Made by a program: the position numbers and the translations under genes
The notes under the pieces: model-generated
The model's database searches: none
Seen by the model: only the letters and a program-made list of their open reading frames with translations
What the model was told of the DNA's origin: nothing
Shown here: positions 19,627 through 28,529 of the stretch, piece by piece
Position numbering within the stretch: the first letter of the stretch is position 1
Layout: each line of letters starts with the position of its first letter
NCBI GenBank assembly: GCA_021464525.1
Contig: JADRCO010000669.1
Span: 1 to 28,529, forward strand
From: Rhizophagus sp. LPA8_4_AMF
Taxonomy: Eukaryota; Glomeromycota; Glomeromycetes; Glomerales; Glomeraceae
Length of the DNA stretch: 28,529 nucleotides
Direction of reading: 5' to 3'

Positions 19627-21094
19627 TCACTTTATAATTTGAAAAACTTCAAATTCTTCTACAGAAAATTGTTTTTCAGTGTTTCTGATTTGTTTTTCAT
19701 AAACCTTTTTTCTACAATAACCACTACAATAAAAATTAACTCCCCATATAACAAGGTCATCATTAAAGAATGCACCGCAATGGCTCATATTACACGTGGC
19801 ATACTTTTCATCCTTTACACGACTTAGAATTTGGTTTTCAATATTATCAACATTTTCAAAAGAGAATATGAAACTATCCTTAGTAACGCCATAATTACCA
19901 TCAGACTTCCATTCAATCGGATTATACCCTCCAAGAATTTCGTTACTATTTTTCACTTTAATGACTGTTACAGTACGAGACTGATTATCACATTTCTCAT
20001 GGAATTTACTAGGTGCAAACCCATCACGAGACCCACGAAGTATTAATTTGAATTCATATGACTTATCTGTAACATCTAATTTATCAATCCATTTTGAGAT
20101 TAAATCAACATGTTGAAATGTAATGATTCTGGAATCAACATTTTTTGATTTATGAAAGTTACGAGGTTTGGATTTAATAATTGACATGCTATCAGGATGT
20201 AAATTTAGTAAGGTTCTTAATAAATCCAAATATAATTCCTCAGGCAATATATCCCTATAGGGTATTACTGTATCTGAAACTTCTTTAGAAGTTAAATTGT
20301 AGAATCTAATAAAAGGAATACAATGTTGTAAAGTACTTTTTAATACATTGAAATCATCCTTTGATAAACTTGCAGGATCAGAGGAAAGTTCAGGATTTTG
20401 AGCATGTCCCCATTTAAGAACATTTTTCCAAACTTGAATTTCTCTCATTTGAAGATTATCATTTTGAATGAGCGAAATTAAAATTTTTTCTGAAATTGAA
20501 GAATAATTTGATGAGCTAAATATCTTTTCTGGTTCTTTGGATATTAAATCAGTACAATATTTTTGAAGTTCCAAGAATGAATTATTTTCAAAACTCGTTT
20601 GATAAATAAAATTAAAATTTTGTTCAATCCAGTTTGCATTATTTTCAATCAAAGATAATTGTAAAGTTTCAACTAATTCTTGAAGACTAAGTTCATTTGC
20701 GGCAAATAAGATTTTAATGATATCTGAAGTATCATAATTTCCTATAGAAAGATTTCCTCCGTAAATATATCTGAAATAAATTATAAAAATTTGAGTATTT
20801 AATAAAATAAAATAATAATTTAATTCTTGCTTCTTACCTTAAGATTCCTTGAAAAATATCCGGTAAAATATTTGGTAATTTAATATGTGCTAAAGTTCCA
20901 TTATTCTTCTTTTTATTTGTTGACAAAATTCTTCGCAAATAAGGTGAACGATAGTTTAAAATAACCATATGAGCTCGAAATATTTTTACGTTAGGGTCAT
21001 TACCAACTTCAATTGTAATATCATAATATTCATCATCGTCCAAAATTTCAAGTAAATTTTGTGATAATTTTGACAAAAATTTATTATCGCTCAT
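19627..21094 (-). CDS. BTB-BACK-TLDc domain protein
   Basis: Two exons on the minus strand, 21094-20838 and 20770-19627, with a 67-nt intron (20837-20771), give 466 residues. I chose the ATG at 21094 (MSDNKFLSKLSQ), which begins the BTB-type sequence; an in-frame ATG 39 nt upstream reads only a lysine run. BTB (about 15-120): YYDITIEVG with D25, then FRAH with H42. BACK-like helices (about 130-270): IQVWKNVLKWG followed by a long amphipathic stretch. TLDc (about 299-465): LILRGSRDGF (from 329), GGYNPIEW, SFIFSF. BTB-BACK proteins commonly act as adaptors for cullin-3 ubiquitin ligases; TLDc domains are linked to oxidation resistance and V-ATPase regulation. Both roles are family knowledge, not shown here. 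The usual TLDc G-x-S-F-G segment reads HCGAFFNDDLVIWG. Such genes are abundant in Rhizophagus. Confidence 0.9.
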
Positions 21095-21133
21095 TGTAAT
21101 AAATTTTTTTTTTTTATGAAAAAGAAATTCCAA

Positions 21134-21932
21134 AGAACTAATCTTGTGATTGGTAAACCTTAAATATTTGCTTTCTGAATCGGGAAATCAAGAATTTTAA
21201 TCATTGCAAATCATTATTTGTTTATAATTCTGGTCGGCAATATTAAATTACTATAATTGGAACGAAGAAACTACTCACCTTACAATGCTACGTCTGGTGA
21301 TTTGTAATAATTCATTGTCAAAAACAAAATTAATTTAATAAAATACTATAGTGATAGTAAATTATATTATGATTTTGTATTTATTCGACACGTTCCCTTT
21401 ACGTTTCACATTTAAATATGACTTTATTCTTTAATATTCCCATTTAGGCGATGTTGAAAGCACGTCGTCATGGCATGGATCATACTTGTTGAATTACCTT
21501 AATAGTTAATACAATGCACAGTGTACATTGTACTTTTTTTTAATTATAAAATTAGTAAAGGTATTAAAGCTTACATTTTACAGAAGAATTACAATACATA
21601 ATATATAATGGCAAATTATTTATCTCTGACTATTTTAGAGAGAATATGAAACTACCATTGTAGTGATATAATTACTTTCAAATTTCTATATTGAAATATA
21701 TCTTCTGAAAATATTGTTTTTAACGCTTTTAACGATCACAAATTTCGAACGATCATGAGATCGAAGAATACCCACCCAATTAATTTGAAATTAAACAAAT
21801 AATGCCGATTTTCTAATATTATTAAAGAAATCCATTTTTAAGTCATTAACACATTATAAATATATCCTTTATTTTATACTTCCAATTTCTATTTTGGTTA
21901 TAATCTTAATGATCAACGAAAAAAACAAATGA
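21134..21932. other. Spacer between the BTB-TLDc gene and its broken copy
   Basis: No gene seen in 800 bp. This is the upstream region of the intact minus-strand gene; AT-rich with no conserved block that I can point to. Confidence 0.6.
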
Positions 21933-21934
21933 TT

Positions 21935-23070
21935 AATTCCATGAATCTGATAAATTTGTGGCAAATTCTTGAAAGAATATTAAACGTCTATTTAATAATT
22001 TAAAAACTTCAGGAAACATATCTTCGGTTTTTCTTATTTGTTCTTCATAAGAACGTTTTTTACAAATGCTCATATTATAAAAATTATTTCCCATCGCCAA
22101 ATAATGGACCATAATTACGTGCATTATATATAGCAAATTGCTCATTCTTCACACGACTTAAAATATGATTTTCGACATTATTAACACTCTCAAACAAGAA
22201 TATAAAGCTATCATTAGTAATACCGTAAACACAATTGTCATGTTTCCATTCGATTGGGTTATATCCTCGTTACTGTTCTTTGCTTTAATGACAGATATAG
22301 AGGACCCAGAAATATATATATAGGGGTCAGGTGATGAAAAAAAATTTTTACTATGAGCTGTACGCATTTTTTCAGGGCCGGAATTATGATAATGTCAGTC
22401 AGTTACTATAATAGGAAATAAAATTCTGACTGGCATTATCAAAAATTATCTAAAAAAGGAAAGATTTTCATGATTTTTTAGTTCAAAATACGCAAACTCA
22501 AACCTGACCCTTTTATATATATTTCTGGGTCCAAGATATAGTGCAAGATTGACCATAACAGATCTTATGGAATTTACTAGGAGTAAATCCATCACGAGAC
22601 CCGTGAAGTATTAATTTGAATTCATATGAAGAAAGTAAACTTATCTGTAATACTTAATTTTTCAATCCATTTCGAGATTAATTCAGCACGTTTAAATGTA
22701 ATGATATTTGAATCGACATTTTTTGAGGTTTTGATTTAGCGATGTTAGCGATGGACATGCTATCAGGATGTAATTAACTTAAAAAAGTTCTAAACAAATC
22801 CAACTATAATTCCTCTGGTAGAATTTCCCTATAGGCATTACCGAATCTAAAATTTCTTTTGAAGTTAAATTTTAAAATCTAATAAAAGGAATGCAATGTT
22901 GTAAAGTATTCTTTAATACACTGAAATCATCTTTTGACAATCTTGTAGGATCAGAAGAAAGTTCGGGATTTTAAGCATGTCCCCATTTAAGAACATTTTC
23001 CCAAACTTGAATTCATTTGAAGATCATCACTTTGAATAAGAGAAATCGAAATTTTTTCTGATTTGAAAAT
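21935..23070 (-). pseudogene. 5'-truncated, disrupted BACK-TLDc pseudogene
   Basis: This region is similar at the DNA level to about 20490-19640 of the intact BTB-BACK-TLDc gene, in the same orientation, but starts within the BACK part and has no BTB exon. Breaks seen by direct comparison: a CAA codon became TAA (22973-22971, after GGA CAT GCT); small indels, such as ctataggcatta against ctatagggtatta and gaagaaagtaaactt, shift the frame; and a 233-bp element is inserted at 22301-22533. Short frames at 21933-22145 and 22158-22367 are leftovers; the first still ends like the TLDc C terminus (YEEQIRKTEDMF). The original divergence is moderate, so this looks like a tandem duplicate that decayed. 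Non-functional with good confidence. Confidence 0.85.
22293..22541. mobile_element. 233-bp non-autonomous DNA transposon (MITE) with 8-bp target duplication
   Basis: The element runs from 22301 to 22533. Its 32-bp terminal inverted repeats (22301-22332 and 22502-22533) begin with A/T then GGACCCAGAAATATATATA and end GGGTCAGGT, matching at 29 of 32 positions. Both sides are flanked by agatatag (22293-22300 and 22534-22541). Removing the element and one copy of agatatag restores a sequence colinear, base for base in length, with the intact paralogue (19960-19985), so this is a true insertion. An 8-bp duplication fits the hAT superfamily, with some other 8-bp-duplication families possible. There is no coding capacity. 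Inside, gataatgtcagtcag (22388-22402) pairs with 22426-22440 with one mismatch. Confidence 0.9.
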
Positions 23071-24050
23071 CTTGTCGAGTTGTGCATAATTTTAATTATA
23101 ATGCAAAAGACCTATAGCACAGAGGCTTACCCAGCAAGATACCTTAAATCTTAATTGATTAACTATTAATAATTGGATAGATAGTGGATATATGTTAGAA
23201 TATTACTGAGGAGGCAGTTCGGATGACTATCTAATAACTATATGATTATTTAATTACCAATATATTTTTTTCGTGTACTATTTTAATAATTGACATTCTA
23301 ATTATTGCAGCAATGCAGCATAAATAATGTAAAACTTTATATATATAAATGTTTAAATAACTATCAACTAAATAAATAATAATAAAATAATAATAATAGA
23401 AGAATACAATCTCATGGCTATTTCTTTATGTGTTTGAATTTAATTTATATAGTCGTGATTGGAGGTAAGATGTAGATTGTTGTGATTAACTATATTTCAT
23501 TGTAATGCCCTTAGACTTTTCCAGTCACAAAGTTATTTACACCTAAGTATCCAAAGTTTGTATGAAAGCGAAATAATAGGAATAACCATAAAAAGTATGT
23601 AAATTATTTTCAGCTTTAAAATTCATAATAATTAAGCAAGTCATTTTAGTATTAGAAGAATGAATTGATTAAATTATTAATAAATTAGAATCCCGAGCAA
23701 TACACAAAAGGTAACAATATAGAATTAGATCATAATGAACCAAAATAACGTGTAGATCATTCTCTGATTTCTTATTAGGTTTTTTTGTAGTATAAGAATA
23801 TAAGAATGTCAACAATATTCCACTTTGATTATTAAAGTGAAAAATTTTTTGTGAAACGGCGTCACGTTACAAAGTTTTTTCGATCATCTTTTCCTAAGTT
23901 ACTTTCACCCATTTATATATTGCACGGATTCCTAAGTTTTAATACAAATTTATGTTACCTGATATTGGTACAACTTTTTCAGCTTGAAAATTCATGAGAT
24001 AAAGTTACAATTATATTGATAAGAGTAAATTATGTACAAGATAAATTTAC
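23071..24050. other. Spacer without recognisable genes
   Basis: AT-rich and with no open frame worth calling. A short mixed-composition stretch near 23105-23150 (containing aggcttacccagcaagatac) looks like an exon or repeat fragment but has no readable frame of useful length. Confidence 0.55.
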
Positions 24051-24511
24051 CTTTTGAAATAAGCGACTTAACATCATCATCCATCAAAGATTGTTTAACA
24101 ACATTTTTGATATTATCAAATTTTTCAAATCTATAGAATAAGTCTTTATTCAAATTATTTTCAGATCTAACAAATATTCCATTTTTATGTTGTCAATTTT
24201 TAAACTTTTATAATCTGAATGTAATATGCAGACATGTACTGTAAATCTTTAACCGAATCCTTATTAGTTAGTTGTATTTCAAGTTTAATGGAATTATATG
24301 ACCATCCAATTAATTTAATAATATTTTTAGATTCATAATCTGTCATTGAACAATTTGCATTAATAAGTACTGTATATTCATGAGATAAAGGAAAAGAAGT
24401 TTTAATGTTATAAATTGATTCATTAGATTTTAAGGTAATAGATTCTTTGATGTAATCAACTTGAAATTCTCGATTATTTGGACTAAAAACTGATAATTTT
24501 ATAGGATCACC
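24051..24511 (-). pseudogene. Decayed exon of an unknown gene
   Basis: Reading the minus strand from 24511, one frame is open for about 100 codons: GDPIKLSVFSPNNREF, then DYIKESITLKSNESIYNIK, SFPLSHEYTVLINANCS and further to YMSAYYIQ, before a stop. Sense-like sequence then continues in the second frame (HSDYKSLKIDNIKM) and the third (KNGIFVRSENNLNKDLFYRF ... MDDDVKSLISK), ending at a good donor site (aag|gtaaat at 24050). Two frameshifts therefore break it. The composition, with alternating hydrophobic and polar residues, suggests a beta-rich fold at the start and helices at the end. I do not recognise the family. Its 5' edge coincides with an LTR-like TGTTGGCAC sequence. Confidence 0.6.
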
Positions 24512-25253
24512 TTATGTTGGCACAGTAAAACTTTTGTATCACTAATCTGTAGTACTACGTTATACCATCACATGTATGGCTTTGCTCAGTTCATTGACGG
24601 GATGCATGCGAAATTATTACTCATATGTTGGCACGAGTAGTTTCCTTAGTAGTATAAACTGTTTGGACAAGTTATCGTTAGCACAAGTCTAGTACAGTAG
24701 AAGAAATTGGTCTGGATAGCGCAATGATTAAATAGACTGTTTCATATGTTATACGTGACAACAATGGGACCGTGATTTTTGGTAACGATTGAAGAACAAT
24801 GTTACGTTCTTTGATAACTATGGAATACTGATTTAGTGACGATAGTTACGATTTGGTAACGGTGGATTCACTCAGTTTTATTGTAGAAACTGTTACTTAT
24901 TCACTCTCAGCTTTAGATTTTGTATAAATAGTGCTAAAGAATATGCACTTCATTTCTTTTGTTCTATATCAATACAAAACCACTCTTTTCTCGTATTTCA
25001 GTTTTAGAAAACATATCACCAATCCCTTTTCTATGTATAATACCTGACGTTTGAAAAGCTTAGAACGTCAGAGCTCAAACATCTAAACTGCGCCACAACT
25101 GCAGCACAAAATCCAAATCAAAGGAAAAAGGCGATATTTATATCAAATGGTTTTTTTTAACGCTACACGAAAGGCTAAGTCGGATTTACTTTTCTCATGA
25201 TACACGAATTACTTTTATCCGTTCCAAAAAATTATAAATTTCAAATATCAAAT
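24512..25253. other. LTR-like or promoter-like spacer
   Basis: tatgttggcac occurs at 24513 and 24624; TG-initial TGTTGGCAC is a plausible LTR start. Several ggtaacg or gttacg words (24777-24870) follow, then tgtataaatagtgc (about 24925), a good TATA box, and a pyrimidine-rich run. This could be a solo or truncated LTR, or the promoter of the kinase pseudogene that begins at 25254. No matching 3' end with target duplication was found. Confidence 0.3.
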
Positions 25254-26637
25254 ATGCACGCCAAATATGTACGCCAATACGCAAAATATGTCAAATAGAA
25301 GGAATATTATGCCGATAGGCTGAATGGATTATTGAGGGACGATCAATATGACTACCATGATCTCACTATCTCTAAGACTATTGGCTGTGGAGGATACGCT
25401 TCTGTTTATGTCACAAATTGAAAGAATACATCAACGATATATGCAATTAAAAAATCCGTCAGTTGCGAAGAGGTGTGTTCCTGACAACAATTTTTATTAT
25501 ATTTGTAAATTATTTATTTATAGACTTTTCTTTCTAGGTTTATTTAACGATTAGGGTCAATCCTCACGAAAATAACATTCAATTTCGTGGAGTTGCGAAA
25601 TTAGAAGGTAGAGTAACAATTATAGTATGAATAAAAACCTATTTGACGCACTAGTGCATGATATAAATGATTATATAATTGCATCTTTGAGAATATTTTC
25701 TCGCCTAATCCGTCGATTTTCATTTTCATACAATTAATCACATGTTCGTATGTCTATATTTAAGTATCTTGTTAACGGGTTGTAATTTTCTTAGGTGAAA
25801 AAAAATATTCGCTCATTCTCGAATATGCGGATGGTGGGACATTAGGAAAATATCTAAGGAACAATAATCTTGAATGGAAGAACCAATTAAGGTTCGCAAA
25901 AGAAATTGTAAGTGCGATTTGTTGGTTACATGATAAAAAAGGAATCATACATGGGGATCTTGTAAGTGTCCATAGCGTTTAATAAATTATCTAATACTCT
26001 GGTCACTATAATATGTACTGTAACTAACGTTTTCTTTTTAGCACCCTAATAATGCTTTAATCCACAAAGATTCAGTAAAGATATCAGATTTCGGTCGTTC
26101 ATGTCTAAAAGGGTCAGGTTGTTATGATTCTCAAGTATGGGTGTAATATCTTATGTGGTTCCTAAGATGCTCAAATAAAAAATCAGTACAAGTTAAATAA
26201 GAAATCCGACATATACAGTATAGGTGTATTGTTCTGGGAATTAACAAGTTGTTCATCACCTTTTGATTATGAAACGAGTAACGATCACACTTCTCTTGTA
26301 TTAGACATACTTAGGAGTATAAGAGAAAAACCCGTTCCAAACACAAACGCTATATTTATCGGGCTATATCAAAGTAAGTACAAAGTTATAAAATTAATTG
26401 CTGACAATGATTCCTTTGCAGTAGTAAATTTGATTTACTTGAATAGAATGTTGGAGACACGAGCCGAATAAATGACCAAAGATTCTCCAAGTAAATTTAG
26501 AACTAAAAAATCTTGATTCCGAAAACAATAATTTATCCTCTGTTTTTTATTCCAAAGATTGAGAGACAAATGAAAAAATAGAAAGCGAAGACTCCGACTT
26601 GTCAAGTTTCGAAGATTGTGACTTTAAACAAGATTGA
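25254..26637 (+). pseudogene. Disrupted protein-kinase gene of a different subfamily
   Basis: A five-exon structure can still be traced: 25254-25472, 25538-25607, 25795-25961, 26042-26373 and 26447-26637. Conserved kinase parts: YHDLTISKTIGCGGYASVY glycine loop, IYAIKK lysine, VNPHENNIQFRGV, YSLILEYADGG hinge, IIHGDL (HGD in place of HRD), HPNNALI, ISDFGRSC (DFG), DIYSIGVLFWELTS and CWRHEPNK. The gene is broken by stops at 25296 (TAG), 25419 (TGA), 26473 (TGA, where kinases A and B have Arg in PNxRP) and 26560 (TGA), and by two frameshifts between about 26145 and 26195. An acidic tail, SEDSDLSSFEDCD, precedes the final TGA. Introns keep correct GT..AG borders, so the decay is recent. The sequence is not close to kinases A and B. 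Confidence 0.85.
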
Positions 26638-27360
26638 TAACTTACCTAGATTCAATATTAGTTCCTAGATTTCGTTAATATAGTATATTTTTTTCGAACA
26701 TTGTCTAATGGAGCATTATTTTTTCAAACATTCAATTCTAATAAAAAATATACTTTCTTTATGTATATTACGTAACATTTCACAAAACTTTATACGCCAG
26801 AGTGACTTAATGATATTTGTGTACTGGAGTCAATGATTAGATTTGATGGCGAAACTTATACAATAGTCTTCTTAAATTTGGTTGGCTTGCATAATAAATG
26901 GTTGACGAAATAAGTAACTCGCGTATATACTGTAATAGTGTCTCTTTGTGTAGTAGTAACAATCAGAGTTACCGATAATGTTATATATGAGATATCAATT
27001 AATGTCATATCCTCATTATGATAGAGAACATTATCATGTACAAAAATAAATTTGGAAAAAGCATCAAGCTTTCTTGTTCTATGCAATTTCATAGACTTTT
27101 TTGTGATCATTTTATGTATAATGTACGCATATTACACATTACAAAACATGTATTCTAATTCTAGAGAGACATTAGGGTTCGTTTACATGGGAGTTCCCTA
27201 ACTTGTATGTTCTATAACTCACGGTTAGAATTAACTTGCCCTCTTTTTTTTATTAATTATTTTGTCGTTAAAATTTTCTTCAAATAAGGTATATTGTGTA
27301 TGTAAAAATAGTTTATGTAAATATAATAAGAATAGACAATTACTGTAGAAATAAGAACGT
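26638..27360. other. Spacer between the kinase pseudogene and the 168-residue gene
   Basis: No supported gene. A minus-strand frame of 84 codons (27110-26856) has a fairly ordinary composition but no recognisable motif, no splice context and no partner; I leave it uncalled. Confidence 0.55.
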
Positions 27361-28146
27361 TCACAAGGGAACTACATCATTCTCATAACCAATTTCATGG
27401 TGAATCAATTCTCCCTCTACATTTTTTTCTATGACTAATACAATACCATCTTTAGTTACTTTGACTGCAATAACCTCAACATCATTATCGCAAAGTTTGA
27501 TTTTATGGCCAATGAGTTGAATCGCTTTGTCAATTAAAGGCTGTAAAATTGCAAAAAAAAATTAATAAAATGTTACTAACACTACACGAAAAGTAATTTT
27601 GATTATTCACATTATCCGAGCGTGGAACTTCTGGATCTGGAATAGGCTTCGGTCTAAAAAAGAGATGACATAAGTATTCACATGAATCTATGATTTCACT
27701 CCATAAATAATATGCAAACATACAAAGAATCAGAGTAGTATAGGGCAGCATTTAGTTCTTCCTGTGCAACATGAGATCCTCTTTCTTCTTTGATTTTTTC
27801 AAATCTTTTTGCAATTAAAAGGATTTTTTCTTCTTGCTCTTTAGTTGCTCTATATAAAAGGGTGATGTTAATAAAATGACTTGAACAGGAAGTGTCAATA
27901 AAATTATTCACTTTTCCGGATCAAAGTTTTTAGCCTTGCATTTCACTGGATCAAGCTGTGTTAAACCATACTCATTGGTAGTTAAACAGGCATAATAGGC
28001 TTCACAAGCCTCATGGCTGCTTTTGAGAAGGCTTTTAAAGTCTTTCGTAGAGCAAAATATTATGTTAAATACACATACAGCCTGTACTTTGTTAGTCACT
28101 AAAATGATCCATACTTACCAGGCAATTCATTTTCCGCATGCGACAT
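27361..28146 (-). CDS. Five-exon gene for a 168-residue protein of unknown function
   Basis: On the minus strand, exons 28146-28119, 28041-27912, 27849-27724, 27653-27611 and 27540-27361 join in one frame through four short GT..AG introns (77, 62, 70 and 70 nt) and end at a TGA. The protein begins MSHAENELPDFKSLLKSSHE. An N-terminal helical part carries four cysteines around ACEAYYACL and VKCKAKNFDPEK. Next comes a strongly charged helix (KEQEEKILLIAKRFEKIKEE, possible coiled coil), then a proline-rich hinge LPKPIPDPEVPRSDN, then a C-terminal part with alternating hydrophobic residues (VEVIAVKVTKDGIVLVIEKN) that looks like beta strands. There is no signal peptide or membrane segment, so it is probably cytosolic or nuclear. 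Individual frames are all short, so simple ORF scanning would miss this gene. I recognise no family. Confidence 0.8.
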
Positions 28147-28529
28147 TTTGATTTTTAATAAAAGTTTGATAAGAAATGAGGATCATTATGGGGAATCCAT
28201 CAGTATCATCAATATAATATAATAAAAGAATTCCTGTGTAATGGTAATGTTTAGATTACCCTGTATAAATAATTTTTGAGTTAAACACATGATTTGTCTG
28301 CGCCTGATCAGTGCCTGATCTAAACTTAAATGTTGGGACGATTTGATTACAAATATATAATTATTTTTTTTTTAGTTTCCGGTAACTAGGGATGGCACGT
28401 GATTTAAAGCAAGATGTTTTAAAACAATTAAAATCAGTTTCTTATTGTTTTAAAACGTTTTTTATTTGATTTAAAACATTGATCGACATTGATCGGCATG
28501 ATTATTACAATAAAATTGCGTAATTATAT
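28147..28529. other. Upstream region of the 168-residue gene and window end
   Basis: AT-rich upstream region of the minus-strand gene. A TATA-like run (tataatataata, 28215-28225 on the plus strand) lies about 75 bp from its start codon and could be its core promoter. From 28382 a different, repeat-rich sequence begins. Confidence 0.4.
28388..28529. repeat. Inverted and direct repeats, possible transposon end
   Basis: gttttaaaacaat (28416-28428) and its exact inverse attgttttaaaac (28444-28456) form a 13-bp stem with a 15-nt loop, and a third related copy, gatttaaaacatt, follows. Near the window edge cattgatcgacattgatcgg is a short direct repeat. The left border tagggatggcacg resembles ends seen in hAT-type elements. 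The window stops before the other end could appear. Confidence 0.4.

Noticed and set aside
19639-20046. Plus-strand frames opposite the TLDc gene
   Set aside because: Antisense shadows of the intact BTB-BACK-TLDc exon 2.
26856-27110. Minus-strand 84-codon frame
   Set aside because: Composition is acceptable, but there is no recognisable motif, partner exon or promoter; evidence is too weak to call.
1-28529. CRISPR array, prokaryotic operons, rRNA or tRNA genes
   Set aside because: No regularly spaced identical repeats with unique spacers, no Shine-Dalgarno-linked gene runs and no cloverleaf with conserved TTCRA arm found; introns show the DNA is eukaryotic.

Overview
This window looks like nuclear DNA of an arbuscular mycorrhizal fungus of the Rhizophagus type (Glomeromycotina). 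It is very AT-rich, genes are far apart, and introns are short (62-174 nt) with GT..AG ends. The gene families are ones known to be greatly expanded in Rhizophagus irregularis: TKL-type kinases with an N-terminal Cys4 motif, long Sel1-repeat proteins, and BTB-BACK-TLDc proteins. The assignment rests on family knowledge and sequence style, not on a database search.

Layout. 1-950: minus-strand relics, including a low-complexity repeat-coding ORF. 951-4683: long non-coding stretch with an A/T repeat block, a dense cluster of TTGACA hexamers, and two elaborate inverted repeats near its right end. 4684-6595: six-exon kinase gene A. 6596-8282: spacer with a small ORF relic. 8283-11021: intact intronless 912-residue Sel1-repeat gene. 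11022-12964: spacer. 12965-14843: six-exon kinase gene B, a paralogue of A with the same intron positions, the same small phase-1 3' exons and a shared promoter-like block. 14844-19626: almost empty spacer with repeats and one decayed ORF. 21094-19627 (minus): intact two-exon BTB-BACK-TLDc gene. 23070-21935 (minus): 5'-truncated, broken copy of that gene, interrupted by a 233-bp terminal-inverted-repeat element with a clean 8-bp target-site duplication. 24511-24051 (minus): decayed exon of an unknown gene whose reading ends at an LTR-like TGTTGGCAC sequence. 25254-26637: decayed kinase gene of a different subfamily. 28146-27361 (minus): five-exon gene for an unrecognised 168-residue soluble protein. 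28382-28529: repeats that may be the end of another transposon.

How the genes could relate. Kinases A and B flank the Sel1 gene on the same strand. In this fungal lineage kinase and Sel1 modules also occur fused, so the three may form a local kinase/scaffold cluster grown by duplication; this is inference. I see no prokaryote-like operons, CRISPR array, rRNA or convincing tRNA. The strongest unexpected signals are the paralogue-validated small transposon insertion, the 168-residue gene that closes perfectly over four introns, the TTGACA cluster and the nested palindromes upstream of kinase A.
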